DNA from: an uncultured Sutterella sp.
GTDB taxonomy: Bacteria > Pseudomonadota > Gammaproteobacteria > Burkholderiales > Burkholderiaceae_F
DNA length: 42,122 bases
Direction: 5' to 3'
Assembly (NCBI GenBank): GCA_900542195.1
Contig: UQNA01000023.1
Coordinates: 1 to 42,122 of the forward strand
The translations under genes were made by a program, and so were the position numbers. Below, one piece after another: positions 24,971 through 33,880 of the stretch. The first letter of the stretch is position 1; each line of letters starts with the position of its first letter. Below the pieces are notes generated by a model. The model searched no databases, was not told the origin of the DNA, and worked only from the letters and a program-made list of their open reading frames with translations.

Positions 24971-26047
24971 ATGACAAAAAAAGTTGCTGTTTTAGCCGGT
25001 GACGGTATCGGCAGTGAAATCATGGCTCAGGCCTTAAAAGTGCTGAAAGCTCTTGATCTGGATTTGACCTATGAAGAAGCCTTGGTTGGCGGCGTAGCTT
25101 ACGCAGCTTACGGTCATCCGCTTCCGGAATCCACATTGAAACTTGCCAAAGAAAGCGATGCAGTATTGTTCGGCGCTGTCGGAGATTTTAAATACGATAA
25201 CCTCGAACGTCATTTAAGACCGGAGCAAGCCATTCTTGGTTTAAGAAAAGCCCTCGGACTTTTTGTTAATCTGCGTCCTGCCGTTTGCTATAAAGAATTA
25301 ACCTATGCTTCCAGTCTGAAACCTGAACTTGTCTCCGGTCTTGATCTCTTGATCGTCAGAGAACTGACAGGCGACGTCTACTTCGGTCAGCCAAGAGGCA
25401 GAAGAAAGAGCCCTGACGGATTGTTCGCAGGAAGCGAAGAGGGCTTCGATACGATGCGCTACTCCGAGCCCGAAGTTGAAAGAATTGCCCATGTAGCATT
25501 CAAAGCTGCTCAAGGCCGCAGCAAACATTTGACCAGCGTTGATAAAGCCAATGTTTTAGAAACCAGCCAGCTTTGGCGCGACACAATGAATCGCGTTGCT
25601 AAAGAATATCCCGACGTAACTCTGGAACATATGTATGTTGACAATGCCGCAATGCAGCTGGTTCGCGCTCCTAAGAAGCTCGATGTATTGGTCACAGGCA
25701 ACTTGTTCGGCGATATTCTGTCCGATGAAGCCGCAATGCTTACAGGGTCCATCGGAATGCTTGCTTCTGCGGCTCTAAATGAAAAGAAACAGGGATTGTT
25801 CGAACCTTCCCATGGTTCGGCACCGGATATTGCCGGCCAGAATATTGCAAATCCTCTAGCTCAAATTTTGTCAGCGGCCATGATGCTCCGCTATTCTTTA
25901 GATATGCCTGAAGCTGCCGACAAAATTGAAAACGCCGTTAAGAAGGTGTTGGCCGAGGGCTATCGTACAGGTGATATTTGGAGCGAAGGCTGCAAGAGAG
26001 TTACCTGTTCCGAAATGGGTGATGCAGTAGTGGCTGCTTTACAGTAA
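24971..26047 (+). CDS. leuB: 3-isopropylmalate dehydrogenase
   Basis: NAD-dependent oxidative decarboxylation of 3-isopropylmalate to 2-oxoisocaproate, the third leucine step. 358 residues with VLAGDGIGSEIM at the N-terminus, the substrate-binding RELTGDVYFGQPRG near residue 134, the metal-binding FGDILSDEAAM and the dinucleotide region EPSHGSAPDIAGQ. Only twelve bases separate it from leuD, with an AGGG site. Homodimeric cytoplasmic enzyme. Confidence 0.97.
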   Translation: MTKKVAVLAGDGIGSEIMAQALKVLKALDLDLTYEEALVGGVAYAAYGHPLPESTLKLAKESDAVLFGAVGDFKYDNLERHLRPEQAILGLRKALGLFVNLRPAVCYKELTYASSLKPELVSGLDLLIVRELTGDVYFGQPRGRRKSPDGLFAGSEEGFDTMRYSEPEVERIAHVAFKAAQGRSKHLTSVDKANVLETSQLWRDTMNRVAKEYPDVTLEHMYVDNAAMQLVRAPKKLDVLVTGNLFGDILSDEAAMLTGSIGMLASAALNEKKQGLFEPSHGSAPDIAGQNIANPLAQILSAAMMLRYSLDMPEAADKIENAVKKVLAEGYRTGDIWSEGCKRVTCSEMGDAVVAALQ

Positions 26048-26085
26048 TTAAAAACTCAAATTAGTAAATCTCTCGGAGGTTATCG

Positions 26086-27219
26086 ATGTTGAAATTAGGG
26101 ATGGTAGGTTGGCGAGGAATGGTTGGTTCCGTCCTCATGGACAGAATGATGGCTGAAAAAGACTTTGACTTTGTCAGCACAACATTCTTCTCAACAAGTA
26201 ATGCAGGCGGCAAAGCTCCGGATGTTCCTAATGCTGATCCTGTTTTGAAAGATGCGGGTGATTTGGACGCTTTGGCAGCATGTGACGTGGTTATCACATG
26301 CCAAGGCGGCGATTGGACAAAAGAGCACTTCGGCAAGCTGAGAGAAAAAGGCTGGAACGGCTACTGGATTGATGCCGCAAGTACACTGCGTATGGAAAAA
26401 GACGCCATCATTGTTCTTGATCCCGTCAATATGGACGTTATCCAAAAAGGCTTGGAGTCCGGTGTTAAAAACTATGTCGGCGGCAATTGCACGGTCAGCT
26501 TGCTTTTGATGGCTTTGGATGGTCTTATTCAGGCTGATTTGATTGAATGGATTACTTCCATGACTTATCAGGCCGCCAGCGGCGCAGGTGCTCCGAACAT
26601 GCGCGAACTTCTCAAACAGATGGGCGATTTGTACGGGGTAGTTGCCGATGACTTGCAGGATCCGCGTTCTGCCATTTTGGCTATCGACAGAAAAGTCACT
26701 GAAGAAATGAGAAGCCCGGAATTTCCGGTTAAGGCCTTCGGAGTTCCTCTTGCCGGAAGCTTGATTCCATGGATTGACAGAGAAGTAGAACATGGTCAGA
26801 GCCGTGAAGAATGGAAGGGCGGAGCTGAAGCAAACAAGATTTTAGGCCTTCCCGCCATCGGAGAAAAAGGCTGCTTGCCAATCGACGGTCTTTGCGTCCG
26901 CGTTGGTTCCATGCGCTGCCACTCTCAGGCTTTGACAATTAAGTTGAAGAAAGATATCTCCTGCGAAGAAATTGAAAAGATTCTTGCCGGTGCCAACCAA
27001 TGGGTGAAAGTTATTCCTAACCATAAGGAAGAAACTATTCACGAACTTACGCCGGCTAAAGTCTCCGGAACGCTTTCCGTTCCAATCGGCCGTATCCATA
27101 AGCTCAACATCGGACCTGAGTATGTTACCGCCTTTACTGTCGGCGACCAGCTCTTGTGGGGTGCTGCTGAACCCCTCCGCCGCATGCTGAGAATTCTTGT
27201 TGACTTCAAGAAAGCCTAA
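26086..27219 (+). CDS. asd: Aspartate-semialdehyde dehydrogenase
   Basis: NADPH-dependent reduction of aspartyl phosphate to aspartate semialdehyde, the branch point for lysine, diaminopimelate, threonine and methionine. 377 residues, Gram-negative type: VGWRGMVGSVLMDRM nucleotide loop at the N-terminus, catalytic Cys in VGGNCTVSLLLMAL near residue 135, and SMRCHSQALTIKL near residue 278 with its conserved His. A good CGGAGG site precedes the ATG. Next to leuB, as in many betaproteobacteria; the fimV gene that often follows in that order is absent. Confidence 0.97.
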   Translation: MLKLGMVGWRGMVGSVLMDRMMAEKDFDFVSTTFFSTSNAGGKAPDVPNADPVLKDAGDLDALAACDVVITCQGGDWTKEHFGKLREKGWNGYWIDAASTLRMEKDAIIVLDPVNMDVIQKGLESGVKNYVGGNCTVSLLLMALDGLIQADLIEWITSMTYQAASGAGAPNMRELLKQMGDLYGVVADDLQDPRSAILAIDRKVTEEMRSPEFPVKAFGVPLAGSLIPWIDREVEHGQSREEWKGGAEANKILGLPAIGEKGCLPIDGLCVRVGSMRCHSQALTIKLKKDISCEEIEKILAGANQWVKVIPNHKEETIHELTPAKVSGTLSVPIGRIHKLNIGPEYVTAFTVGDQLLWGAAEPLRRMLRILVDFKKA

Positions 27220-27221
27220 AC

Positions 27222-27995
27222 ATGAGAGTTGCCCTGGGGCTGGAGTATGACGGGAGATTCTTCGAAGGTTGGCAAACCCAACCTTCAGGAAGAACGGTCC
27301 AAGACCATCTCCAGGAAGCCATTTTTAAATTTACCGGTGAAAAGGTAAATGCCGTCTGTGCCGGAAGAACGGATGCGAAAGTACATGCTTCCGGACAGGT
27401 TGTTCATATAGACACCGAATGCGAGAGAAATGATTTCTCTTGGGTTCGGGGTCTTAATTCTTATTTAGAACCTACCGTAGCGGTGCGTTGGGCACAATAT
27501 GTGCCGGAAAGTTTTCATGCGAGATTTTCTGCCGTCTCCCGCACCTATCAATATTGGATTTCTAATGAGCCTGTCCGTTCTCCTTTATTGGCTGGAAGAA
27601 CGGGATGGGTTTTCCGTCCGCTCGATGAAGAAAAAATGCAGGAAGGGGCCAATTACCTTCTGGGTGAACATGATTTTTCTAGTTTCAGAGCAGCAGGATG
27701 CCAATCCAAGACTCCTATTAAAACAGTCAACTTTATAAACATTGAGAGAAGAGGACGGTTTATTAAAGTTGAACTCCAAGCAAATGCCTTCCTCTACCAT
27801 ATGGTTAGAAACATTGTCGGTTGTTTGGTGTACATAGGTTCAGGCGCCAGAGCTCCGGAGTGGATGGCAGAAGTGCTTGCCGCCAAAAAAAGAGAAAAAG
27901 CCGCGCCCACATTTTTCCCTTCCGGCTTATATCTGACCGGAGTCGGATATCCCGAAGAGTTTAGGCTCCCTCAGTGCGGCGCTTCGCCGTTCTAA
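27222..27995 (+). CDS. truA: tRNA pseudouridine synthase A
   Basis: Makes pseudouridine at positions 38-40 of tRNA anticodon stems. 257 residues with the catalytic Asp in CAGRTDAKVHASGQV near residue 52 and later family motifs FHARFSAVSRTYQYW and FLYHMVRNIVG. It starts two bases after the asd stop, so the two are tightly coupled. In related betaproteobacteria trpF, trpB and trpA usually follow; here accD follows directly. Confidence 0.97.
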   Translation: MRVALGLEYDGRFFEGWQTQPSGRTVQDHLQEAIFKFTGEKVNAVCAGRTDAKVHASGQVVHIDTECERNDFSWVRGLNSYLEPTVAVRWAQYVPESFHARFSAVSRTYQYWISNEPVRSPLLAGRTGWVFRPLDEEKMQEGANYLLGEHDFSSFRAAGCQSKTPIKTVNFINIERRGRFIKVELQANAFLYHMVRNIVGCLVYIGSGARAPEWMAEVLAAKKREKAAPTFFPSGLYLTGVGYPEEFRLPQCGASPF

Positions 27996-28074
27996 GTTAA
28001 GAAAGTAAGCAAAAAACGCAAAGCACAGCTTGCCTGCTTGCGATAAAATTCGGGAAATTGTTTTGGAATTGAAC

Positions 28075-28950
28075 ATGAGTTGGATTGATAAATTTCTTCC
28101 TCCAAAGATTAAGCGTACCGACGGAGAAACCGGCAAGAAAGACATGCCTACCGGTGTCTGGATTAAATGTTCGGACTGCGGAGCCACTTTGTACGCTCAA
28201 GAATTAAAAGAAAATCTCAACGTTTGCCCGAAGTGCAATCATCACATGCGCATTAACGCCAGAGAGCGCTTGGATTTCCTGTTGGACAAAGAGGGAAGAA
28301 CCGAGATTGGCGCAGAAGTCCAGCCTTTAGATCCGCTACGCTTCAATGACAGCAAGAAATATACCGATCGAGTAAAACAAGCTAAAGCTAAGAGCAATGA
28401 GACGGATGCTTTGGTTGTCATGAGCGGTTATATGAACAACATTCCAGTTGTTGCTGCAGTTTTTGAATTTGATTTCATGGCCGGCTCTATGGGTTCCGTG
28501 GTCGGAGAAAGATTTGTTCGAGGCGTACAGGAAGCAATTCGCCGTAAGTGTGCTTTCGTCTGCTTTACTGCAACCGGAGGTGCCCGTATGCAGGAAGGTC
28601 TGTTCTCTCTGATGCAGATGGCTAAGACAACTGACATGATTGCCCGTCTAGCCAATGAAAAACTGCCTTTTATTTCAGTTTTAACCGATCCGACCATGGG
28701 CGGCGTATCAGCAAGTTTTGCTTTCATGGGCGATATTGTTATGGCAGAACCGAAGGCTTTGATTGGTTTTGCGGGGCCTCGTGTTATTGAACAGACTGTT
28801 AGAGAAAAACTTCCGGAAGGTTTCCAGCGTTCCGAATTCTTACAAGAAAAAGGTGCAATCGATATGATTGTTCACCGTAAAGATTTAAAAGAAGAGATTT
28901 CTAAGCTTATCGCTCTTTTGCAAAAAGAATCTATAGACGTATTGGAATAA
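28075..28950 (+). CDS. accD: Acetyl-CoA carboxylase carboxyltransferase subunit beta
   Basis: Beta subunit of the carboxyltransferase that makes malonyl-CoA with AccA. 291 residues from the ATG at 28075 (MSWIDKFLPPKI), the conserved start; an in-frame TTG at 28030 is rejected. The zinc ribbon has CSDCG and, about 19 residues on, CPKCN. The crotonase-like core includes GGARMQEGLFSLMQMAKT and DPTMGGVSASFAFMGD. It supplies malonyl units to fatty acid synthesis and, by inference, to the APE line. A terminator-like hairpin lies just after its stop. Confidence 0.97.
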   Translation: MSWIDKFLPPKIKRTDGETGKKDMPTGVWIKCSDCGATLYAQELKENLNVCPKCNHHMRINARERLDFLLDKEGRTEIGAEVQPLDPLRFNDSKKYTDRVKQAKAKSNETDALVVMSGYMNNIPVVAAVFEFDFMAGSMGSVVGERFVRGVQEAIRRKCAFVCFTATGGARMQEGLFSLMQMAKTTDMIARLANEKLPFISVLTDPTMGGVSASFAFMGDIVMAEPKALIGFAGPRVIEQTVREKLPEGFQRSEFLQEKGAIDMIVHRKDLKEEISKLIALLQKESIDVLE

Positions 28951-28957
28951 TTTTATG

Positions 28958-28977
28958 CCGCCGCGTAGGCGGTTTTT
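28958..28977 (+). terminator. Terminator-like hairpin between accD and folC
   Basis: CCGCC, a five-base GCGTA loop, GGCGG and TTTTT give a compact intrinsic-terminator shape. It begins seven bases after the accD stop and ends five bases before the folC ATG. The GGCGG arm is also the only Shine-Dalgarno-like sequence for folC, so the hairpin could both stop transcription and hide the folC ribosome-binding site. Confidence 0.65.
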
Positions 28978-28982
28978 CATTT

Positions 28983-30254
28983 ATGCAAACATTAGAACAA
29001 TGGCTCTCGTTCATTGAGCATCTTCATTCTAAGACCATAGATATGGGATTGGAACGAATGAATAAGATGATTAAGAAAATGGACATCAAGTTTGATGTTC
29101 CGGTTTTTACGGTCGGAGGTACCAACGGCAAAGGATCGATCTGTTCTTATCTTGAACACATCCTTCAAGCCCAAGGGTATAAGGTCGGTGTTCACACTTC
29201 GCCTCATTTAATTCGTTTTAATGAAAGAGCCAAAGTCAACGGGCAATACGTTGCGGATGAAGAATTCTGCAAATATTTTGAAGAAGTTGAGAAGGCCAGA
29301 GGCGAATTGACGCTTTCTTATTTCGAATACACTTTATTGGCCATTCTGAAGCTTTTTCAAGAAAAAAATCTCGATGCGGTAATTTTGGAGATTGGCTTAG
29401 GCGGCCGTTTGGATGCTGTTAATACTGTTGATCCGACCGTTTCGATTATTGCCAGCATCGGCATAGACCATACGGCATTTCTGGGAAATACCCGTGAAGA
29501 AATAGCCTGGGACAAAGCTCATATCTATCGTCACAACAAGCCTGCAATTTGCGGAGACAAAAATCCTCCGGAGACTTTGATTTCTTATGCAAAAGAAATC
29601 GGTGCATTGCTGGAAATTAACGGTAAAGATTTTGAAGGTATCAAGACCGGAGACAACTCTTGGAACTACAGCGGTCCCAAATGGAAGCTCAATGACTTGC
29701 CGCTGCCTTCTATGAAAGGGGTATATCAAATTAATAATGCTTCAGCTGCTTTAGCGGCACTTGAAGCTGTTGAAGATCAGATAAAAGTTGACAGAAGCAG
29801 TATCGAAACCGGCTTGAAATCAGCACTTTTGTCCGGTCGATTCCAGAAAATTCAGAGCAAACCGGAAATTATTGTTGATGTAGGACACAACCCGCACGCT
29901 GCGGTGCAGCTTGCCGAGACTTTAAAAGCAAATCCGAGTGGAGGGAAAACCTATGCAGTCTTTGGAATGCTTTCTGACAAAGACAGAGAAAAGGTTTGCG
30001 CCATTATGGGATCTTGTGCAGACTATTGGATGGTTTGCGATTTGCCCGGAGAGCGGGGCGGAAAAGCGGAAGATTTGCAAAAATATTTGATAAAAGAAGG
30101 AGTTGCGGACGGTCAAATAAAAATTTTTGCAAATGTTGAAGAAGGTCTCCAAAATGCGCTAAAGACTGCCCGGAGCACTGATAGAATACTCGTGTTTGGT
30201 TCTTTTGTGACGGTAAGTGCAGCACTGACCGCCTTAAAAGTTCCTGTGTTGTAA
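28983..30254 (+). CDS. folC: Folylpolyglutamate synthase / dihydrofolate synthase
   Basis: Mur-ligase-family enzyme that joins glutamate to dihydropteroate and folates. 423 residues with the P-loop GGTNGKGSICSYLEHIL near residue 43, EIGLGGRLDAVNTVDP near residue 137, GIDHTAFLGNT, and DVGHNPHA near residue 300. It follows accD, the usual betaproteobacterial order, but its start is only five bases past a terminator-like hairpin, so expression may depend on read-through. Bifunctionality is typical of proteobacterial FolC and is assumed here. Confidence 0.96.
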   Translation: MQTLEQWLSFIEHLHSKTIDMGLERMNKMIKKMDIKFDVPVFTVGGTNGKGSICSYLEHILQAQGYKVGVHTSPHLIRFNERAKVNGQYVADEEFCKYFEEVEKARGELTLSYFEYTLLAILKLFQEKNLDAVILEIGLGGRLDAVNTVDPTVSIIASIGIDHTAFLGNTREEIAWDKAHIYRHNKPAICGDKNPPETLISYAKEIGALLEINGKDFEGIKTGDNSWNYSGPKWKLNDLPLPSMKGVYQINNASAALAALEAVEDQIKVDRSSIETGLKSALLSGRFQKIQSKPEIIVDVGHNPHAAVQLAETLKANPSGGKTYAVFGMLSDKDREKVCAIMGSCADYWMVCDLPGERGGKAEDLQKYLIKEGVADGQIKIFANVEEGLQNALKTARSTDRILVFGSFVTVSAALTALKVPVL

Positions 30255-30277
30255 GAAGGTCAATGGAAAGAAGTTAA

Positions 30278-31366
30278 ATGGGTCTGTTTTCTAAATTCAG
30301 CAAAAAGCCCGAGGAGCCGCAAACTCACGAAGAGCCGGGGATGAACGGCAGTCTTAACAGCGATGCCGTCAATAAAGAATTCGCAGGCAGGGAACCTGGT
30401 TTTAACCAGCCCAAAAATCCTCTAAATTCAACTACTCAGATTCTGAGGACGAGCCCCGCTGAAACTCAAAATCAACCCGCTTTTTCTGAATCCAAATCCG
30501 AGACTAGTTTTCTTTCTTCCGGCCCCAGAGGAGATGCTGCACAGCCTCCGGTTCCGCCGGCTCCTCCTTCTCAGGAAGTACCCTTGTCAGCACCTAAAGA
30601 ATTCGTTCCGACTCCAAGAAAGGTTTTCCCGGAACAGAAGCCGAGCAAAGAAACATCGGAACAAATCAATTCTTCTCAAGAACAATACAGACAGATTAAA
30701 AGAATTCGAGCGCGCCGTAGACTTATCGGTGCTGTAATGCTTTTAGCCTTAGTTGTGGTTACAGTTCCTTTCTTATTTGATAAGGAACCTCCACCCCCGA
30801 CCGTAACTATTCCTCTGAGAATACCGAGTCAAAATAGTGTGGATGTAGCCAGCATTCAAGTTCCCGGCAGTTCAGCTGCCGTAACCTCCGCTGTGGTTCC
30901 TTCTTCTCAGGACAAGGCGGCTAAACCCGCTCCCGCAGCTGATACTGCGAAGCCTGCTTCTTCTAAGCAAAGTAGTCTTCCTGCTCAAGCAAGTAAGAAA
31001 GACGAGAAAGCTCAACAAAAAGCAGATAAGAGTCAGCAGAAACCTGAAAAGAGTGAAGCTAAAAAGCAGGATGCTAAGAAAGATCAGCCGAAGGCTAAGT
31101 CTCAGGAAACAGCTAAACCTGCAGCTGCAACGAAGGGCAGCTATTATGTTCAGGTTGCAGCTATTTCTAATGAAGCACGCGCCAAGGAGTTGCTGAAGAA
31201 GATCCAAGGGGCAGGAATTCCGGGATATGTTGAACCGGTTGCTGTTAAGAACGGTAAAATTTGGCGTGTTCGAGCTGGTAACTTCCCGACCAGCAAAGCT
31301 GCTGAGGATGCAAGAGCTCGTGTTGGTCTGTTAGGATTAACAGGAAAAGTTGGTCAAATTAAATAA
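30278..31366 (+). CDS. SPOR-domain cell-division/peptidoglycan-binding protein (DedD-like)
   Basis: A 362-residue bitopic inner-membrane protein. A Pro-rich cytoplasmic region (to about residue 145) is followed by one membrane helix (LIGAVMLLALVVVTVPFLF, about 147-166), a long Ala/Lys/Gln-rich periplasmic linker, and a C-terminal SPOR domain (about 286-362, GSYYVQVAAISN to GLTGKVGQIK) that binds denuded glycan at the septum. Gene order folC-SPOR-cvpA-purF is conserved in proteobacteria and matches dedD of Escherichia coli. The unusually long charged N-terminal and linker regions are low complexity. Confidence 0.88.
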   Translation: MGLFSKFSKKPEEPQTHEEPGMNGSLNSDAVNKEFAGREPGFNQPKNPLNSTTQILRTSPAETQNQPAFSESKSETSFLSSGPRGDAAQPPVPPAPPSQEVPLSAPKEFVPTPRKVFPEQKPSKETSEQINSSQEQYRQIKRIRARRRLIGAVMLLALVVVTVPFLFDKEPPPPTVTIPLRIPSQNSVDVASIQVPGSSAAVTSAVVPSSQDKAAKPAPAADTAKPASSKQSSLPAQASKKDEKAQQKADKSQQKPEKSEAKKQDAKKDQPKAKSQETAKPAAATKGSYYVQVAAISNEARAKELLKKIQGAGIPGYVEPVAVKNGKIWRVRAGNFPTSKAAEDARARVGLLGLTGKVGQIK

Positions 31367-31369
31367 TCT

Positions 31370-31858
31370 ATGAGTGAACTCGACTGGGTTTTAGCCGTAA
31401 TTATTCTCATCTCGACGATCATCGGAGTTTCCCGCGGAATGGTGCGGGAAATTTTTGCGCTGATTGGTTGGGTCGCTGCATTTTTTGTCTCTTTGTATTA
31501 TGCGGGAGACGTTGCACAGATGCTGCCATTGGAGACAGTCGGACCGATGCTGAAGATGTTTTTAGCAGTGGTTCTTATTGTCATTGCCTGCGTTTTTGCT
31601 GCAGGCCTGATTGGTAAGCTTCTGAGACATATTTTGTCCTCAATCTCGATTGGGGCAGAGGACAGACTTTTAGGGTGTCTGTTCGGTTTTTTAAGGGGAG
31701 TTTTGATCGTAGGCTTGTTAGTCTATCTGGGAGGTTCGACGGAGTTCGTATCCAAACAGATTTGGTGGAAAGACTCGAACTTGGTTCCCTACGTGGAGAA
31801 AGGTATTGTTCTTTTCTCTCCGTATATCCCTAAGGAATTGTTTAACTTACAGAAATAA
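31370..31858 (+). CDS. cvpA: CvpA-family membrane protein
   Basis: A 162-residue inner-membrane protein with four predicted helices. The N-terminal LDWVLAVIILISTIIGVSRG and the segment MVREIFALIGWVAAF are typical of CvpA. It starts three bases after the SPOR gene stop and lies just before purF, the same neighbour as in Escherichia coli. Its biochemical role is unknown; the family was named for colicin V production and has been linked to envelope stress survival. Confidence 0.93.
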   Translation: MSELDWVLAVIILISTIIGVSRGMVREIFALIGWVAAFFVSLYYAGDVAQMLPLETVGPMLKMFLAVVLIVIACVFAAGLIGKLLRHILSSISIGAEDRLLGCLFGFLRGVLIVGLLVYLGGSTEFVSKQIWWKDSNLVPYVEKGIVLFSPYIPKELFNLQK

Positions 31859-31884
31859 TTTTATCCTTAATCTCGGAGAAAAGT

Positions 31885-33396
31885 ATGTGCGGCATTGTTG
31901 CCCTGTATTCATCAAGTCCTGTTAATCAGAGACTTTACGATGCATTACTGCTCTTACAGCATAGAGGACAGGATGCGGCCGGTATTTGTACCGTTGAAGG
32001 CCGAACATTTCATATGCATAAAGCCATGGGTCTGGTTCGTGATGTATTTAGAACGAGAAACATGCGTGATTTGCTCGGCAACTGCGGTATCGGTCAGGTT
32101 CGCTATCCTACGCAAGGCAATGCAGGTTCTAACAACGAATCTCAGCCATTCTATGTGAACGCTCCATATGGCCTGGTGATGGCTCATAACGGTAATCTCA
32201 CAAACGCAGAGACCCTGCTGTGGGAGCTTTACGATCACGATCGCCGTCATATCAACACTACCAGCGATTCGGAAGTATTGCTCAATGTTTTTGCAAATGA
32301 ACTTCAATTAGCAACTCAAGGCAAGCATCTTGATGAAGATTGTCTTTTTGATGCTATTAAGTCCATGCATAAGAGACTTAAAGGTTCTTATGCCGTTGTG
32401 TGCATGATTTCCGGCCATGGATTGGTCGCCTTCCGTGATCCACACGGTCTGCGTCCTTTATGCATCGGCACTAACACAGCCGAGGACGGTACCACGGAGT
32501 ACATGGTGGCCAGTGAATCCGTTGCCCTCGAAGGCAGCGAATTTAAGCTTCTTCGCGACGTTGAACCGGGCGAAGCTATTTGGATTGATGAAAAAGGAAA
32601 CTTTCATTCCAGACAGTGTGCTGAAGACGTCCAAATGGCTCCGTGCATTTTTGAGTATGTTTATCTTGCCCGTCCGGACTCTACGATTGACGGTATTTCC
32701 GTTTATGCAGCAAGACTTCGTCTTGGAGAAAAATTAGCGGAAGAAATCAAGAAGACGATTCCATTGGACGAAATCGACGTTGTAATGCCGATTCCGGACT
32801 CTTCCAGGCCTGCAGCTGCTCAGTTAGCTAAGGTTTTAGGACTGGAATATCGTGAAGGTTTTATTAAGAACCGTTACGTTGGCCGCACCTTCATTATGCC
32901 CGGTCAGGCAATCCGCAAGAAGAGCGTACGCCAGAAGCTCAATGCAATGCCGGTTGAATTCAAAGATAAGAGAGTTCTTCTTGTTGATGATTCCATCGTG
33001 CGCGGCACGACAATCACGGAAATTGTGAAAATGGCCCGTCAGAGCGGTGCCAGAAAGGTTTATGTTGCCAGCGGTGCGCCACCGGTTCGTTTCCCGAACG
33101 TATACGGCATTGATATGCCGACCACAAATGAGTTGATCGCCGGCAACGGCAAGGATGTTGAATCCATCAGAAAAGAAATCGGAGCGGATGCTTTGGTTTA
33201 CCAGACAATTGAAGGAATGAGGGAAGCCGTCGGCGGTTTAAATCCTGCAGTTCCTGACTTTGATTGCTCTTGTTTTGATGGAAGATACGTTACCGGTGAC
33301 GTCTCTCCTGCTTATCTGAACTTCATCGAAGGCCAAAGAAAAGCAGCTAAGGAAGCGAAGAAGAAAGCTGAAAAAGAAGGCGAAAAAGAAGAATAA
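31885..33396 (+). CDS. purF: Amidophosphoribosyltransferase
   Basis: First committed step of purine synthesis: PRPP plus glutamine to phosphoribosylamine. The chain begins MCGIVALYS, so Cys2 becomes the N-terminal glutaminase nucleophile. The PRTase half carries VMPIPDSSRPAAAQ and the PRPP loop RVLLVDDSIVRGTT near residue 367. 503 residues, with a Lys/Glu-rich tail. A GGAGAAAAG-type site precedes the ATG. In many relatives metZ follows purF; here a terminator and an efflux system do. Confidence 0.97.
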   Translation: MCGIVALYSSSPVNQRLYDALLLLQHRGQDAAGICTVEGRTFHMHKAMGLVRDVFRTRNMRDLLGNCGIGQVRYPTQGNAGSNNESQPFYVNAPYGLVMAHNGNLTNAETLLWELYDHDRRHINTTSDSEVLLNVFANELQLATQGKHLDEDCLFDAIKSMHKRLKGSYAVVCMISGHGLVAFRDPHGLRPLCIGTNTAEDGTTEYMVASESVALEGSEFKLLRDVEPGEAIWIDEKGNFHSRQCAEDVQMAPCIFEYVYLARPDSTIDGISVYAARLRLGEKLAEEIKKTIPLDEIDVVMPIPDSSRPAAAQLAKVLGLEYREGFIKNRYVGRTFIMPGQAIRKKSVRQKLNAMPVEFKDKRVLLVDDSIVRGTTITEIVKMARQSGARKVYVASGAPPVRFPNVYGIDMPTTNELIAGNGKDVESIRKEIGADALVYQTIEGMREAVGGLNPAVPDFDCSCFDGRYVTGDVSPAYLNFIEGQRKAAKEAKKKAEKEGEKEE

Positions 33397-33417
33397 ACTT
33401 CCATAAAAGTTTTTATT

Positions 33418-33450
33418 AAAGGCGTTTGGAGATAATCCGGCGCCTTTTTT
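33418..33450 (+). terminator. Intrinsic terminator after purF
   Basis: AAAGGCG pairs with CGCCTTT, with an inner GGA/TCC extension, followed by a T-run of six. It starts 22 bases after the purF stop and closes the leu-to-pur gene run. Confidence 0.85.
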
Positions 33451-33557
33451 CTTTTCACGGGAAGCTCTGGTTAAGCATGGAGAAAAACTCTGTTCCCCTG
33501 GACAGAGCCCGCTGGACATCTTATTTGCAGAAGAGTCCGTCTAGGTTCTCACTAATC

Positions 33558-33597
33558 TTGAGATCAATTTTTTGTTCATAAAACTCATAGATCTCAA
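33558..33597. repeat. Perfect inverted repeat upstream of the efflux operon
   Basis: TTGAGATC and GATCTCAA are exact inverse complements separated by 24 bases. It may be a dispersed operator or a stem in an untranslated leader; no T-run follows, so it is not a terminator. Confidence 0.45.
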
Positions 33598-33880
33598 CAT
33601 CTTGATCTTTAATTCTTCAGAAAACTGCAGACCCTTTTAGTGTTTTTGATCGGGAAAAAAGTTTGCGTTCTAAACTTTTTGAAGGTTGAGAAACGCCTGT
33701 TTTTAGGTGCATATTTGTGCTGTGAACAAAGCGTTATTTTTCAGATAATTAGTAGCTGAATGGAATTCTGTGTTGACCATTATGGTGTACCTCCAAGGGA
33801 AGGAAGGGCATTATGAGAAATAATTAACATAATTGTTACAAACGGGGCACAAGGGCCCTAAGTTTAAAGGCGGTGTTATT

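Larger units (their letters stand above)
33397..33880. other. Intergenic region, purF / RND efflux operon
   Basis: A 484-base region. It holds the purF terminator (33418-33450), a hairpin with CTCTGT and ACAGAG arms (33488-33507) and an eight-base-arm inverted repeat (33558-33597). The efflux promoter should lie in its right half. A four-codon ATG frame with a strong site (33813) may be a chance feature. No repressor gene is present beside the pump. Confidence 0.5.

Noticed and set aside
33813..33827. A tiny ATG frame with a strong ribosome-binding site before the efflux adaptor, as a leader peptide
   Set aside because: Four codons with no regulatory logic visible; noted only as a possible chance feature.
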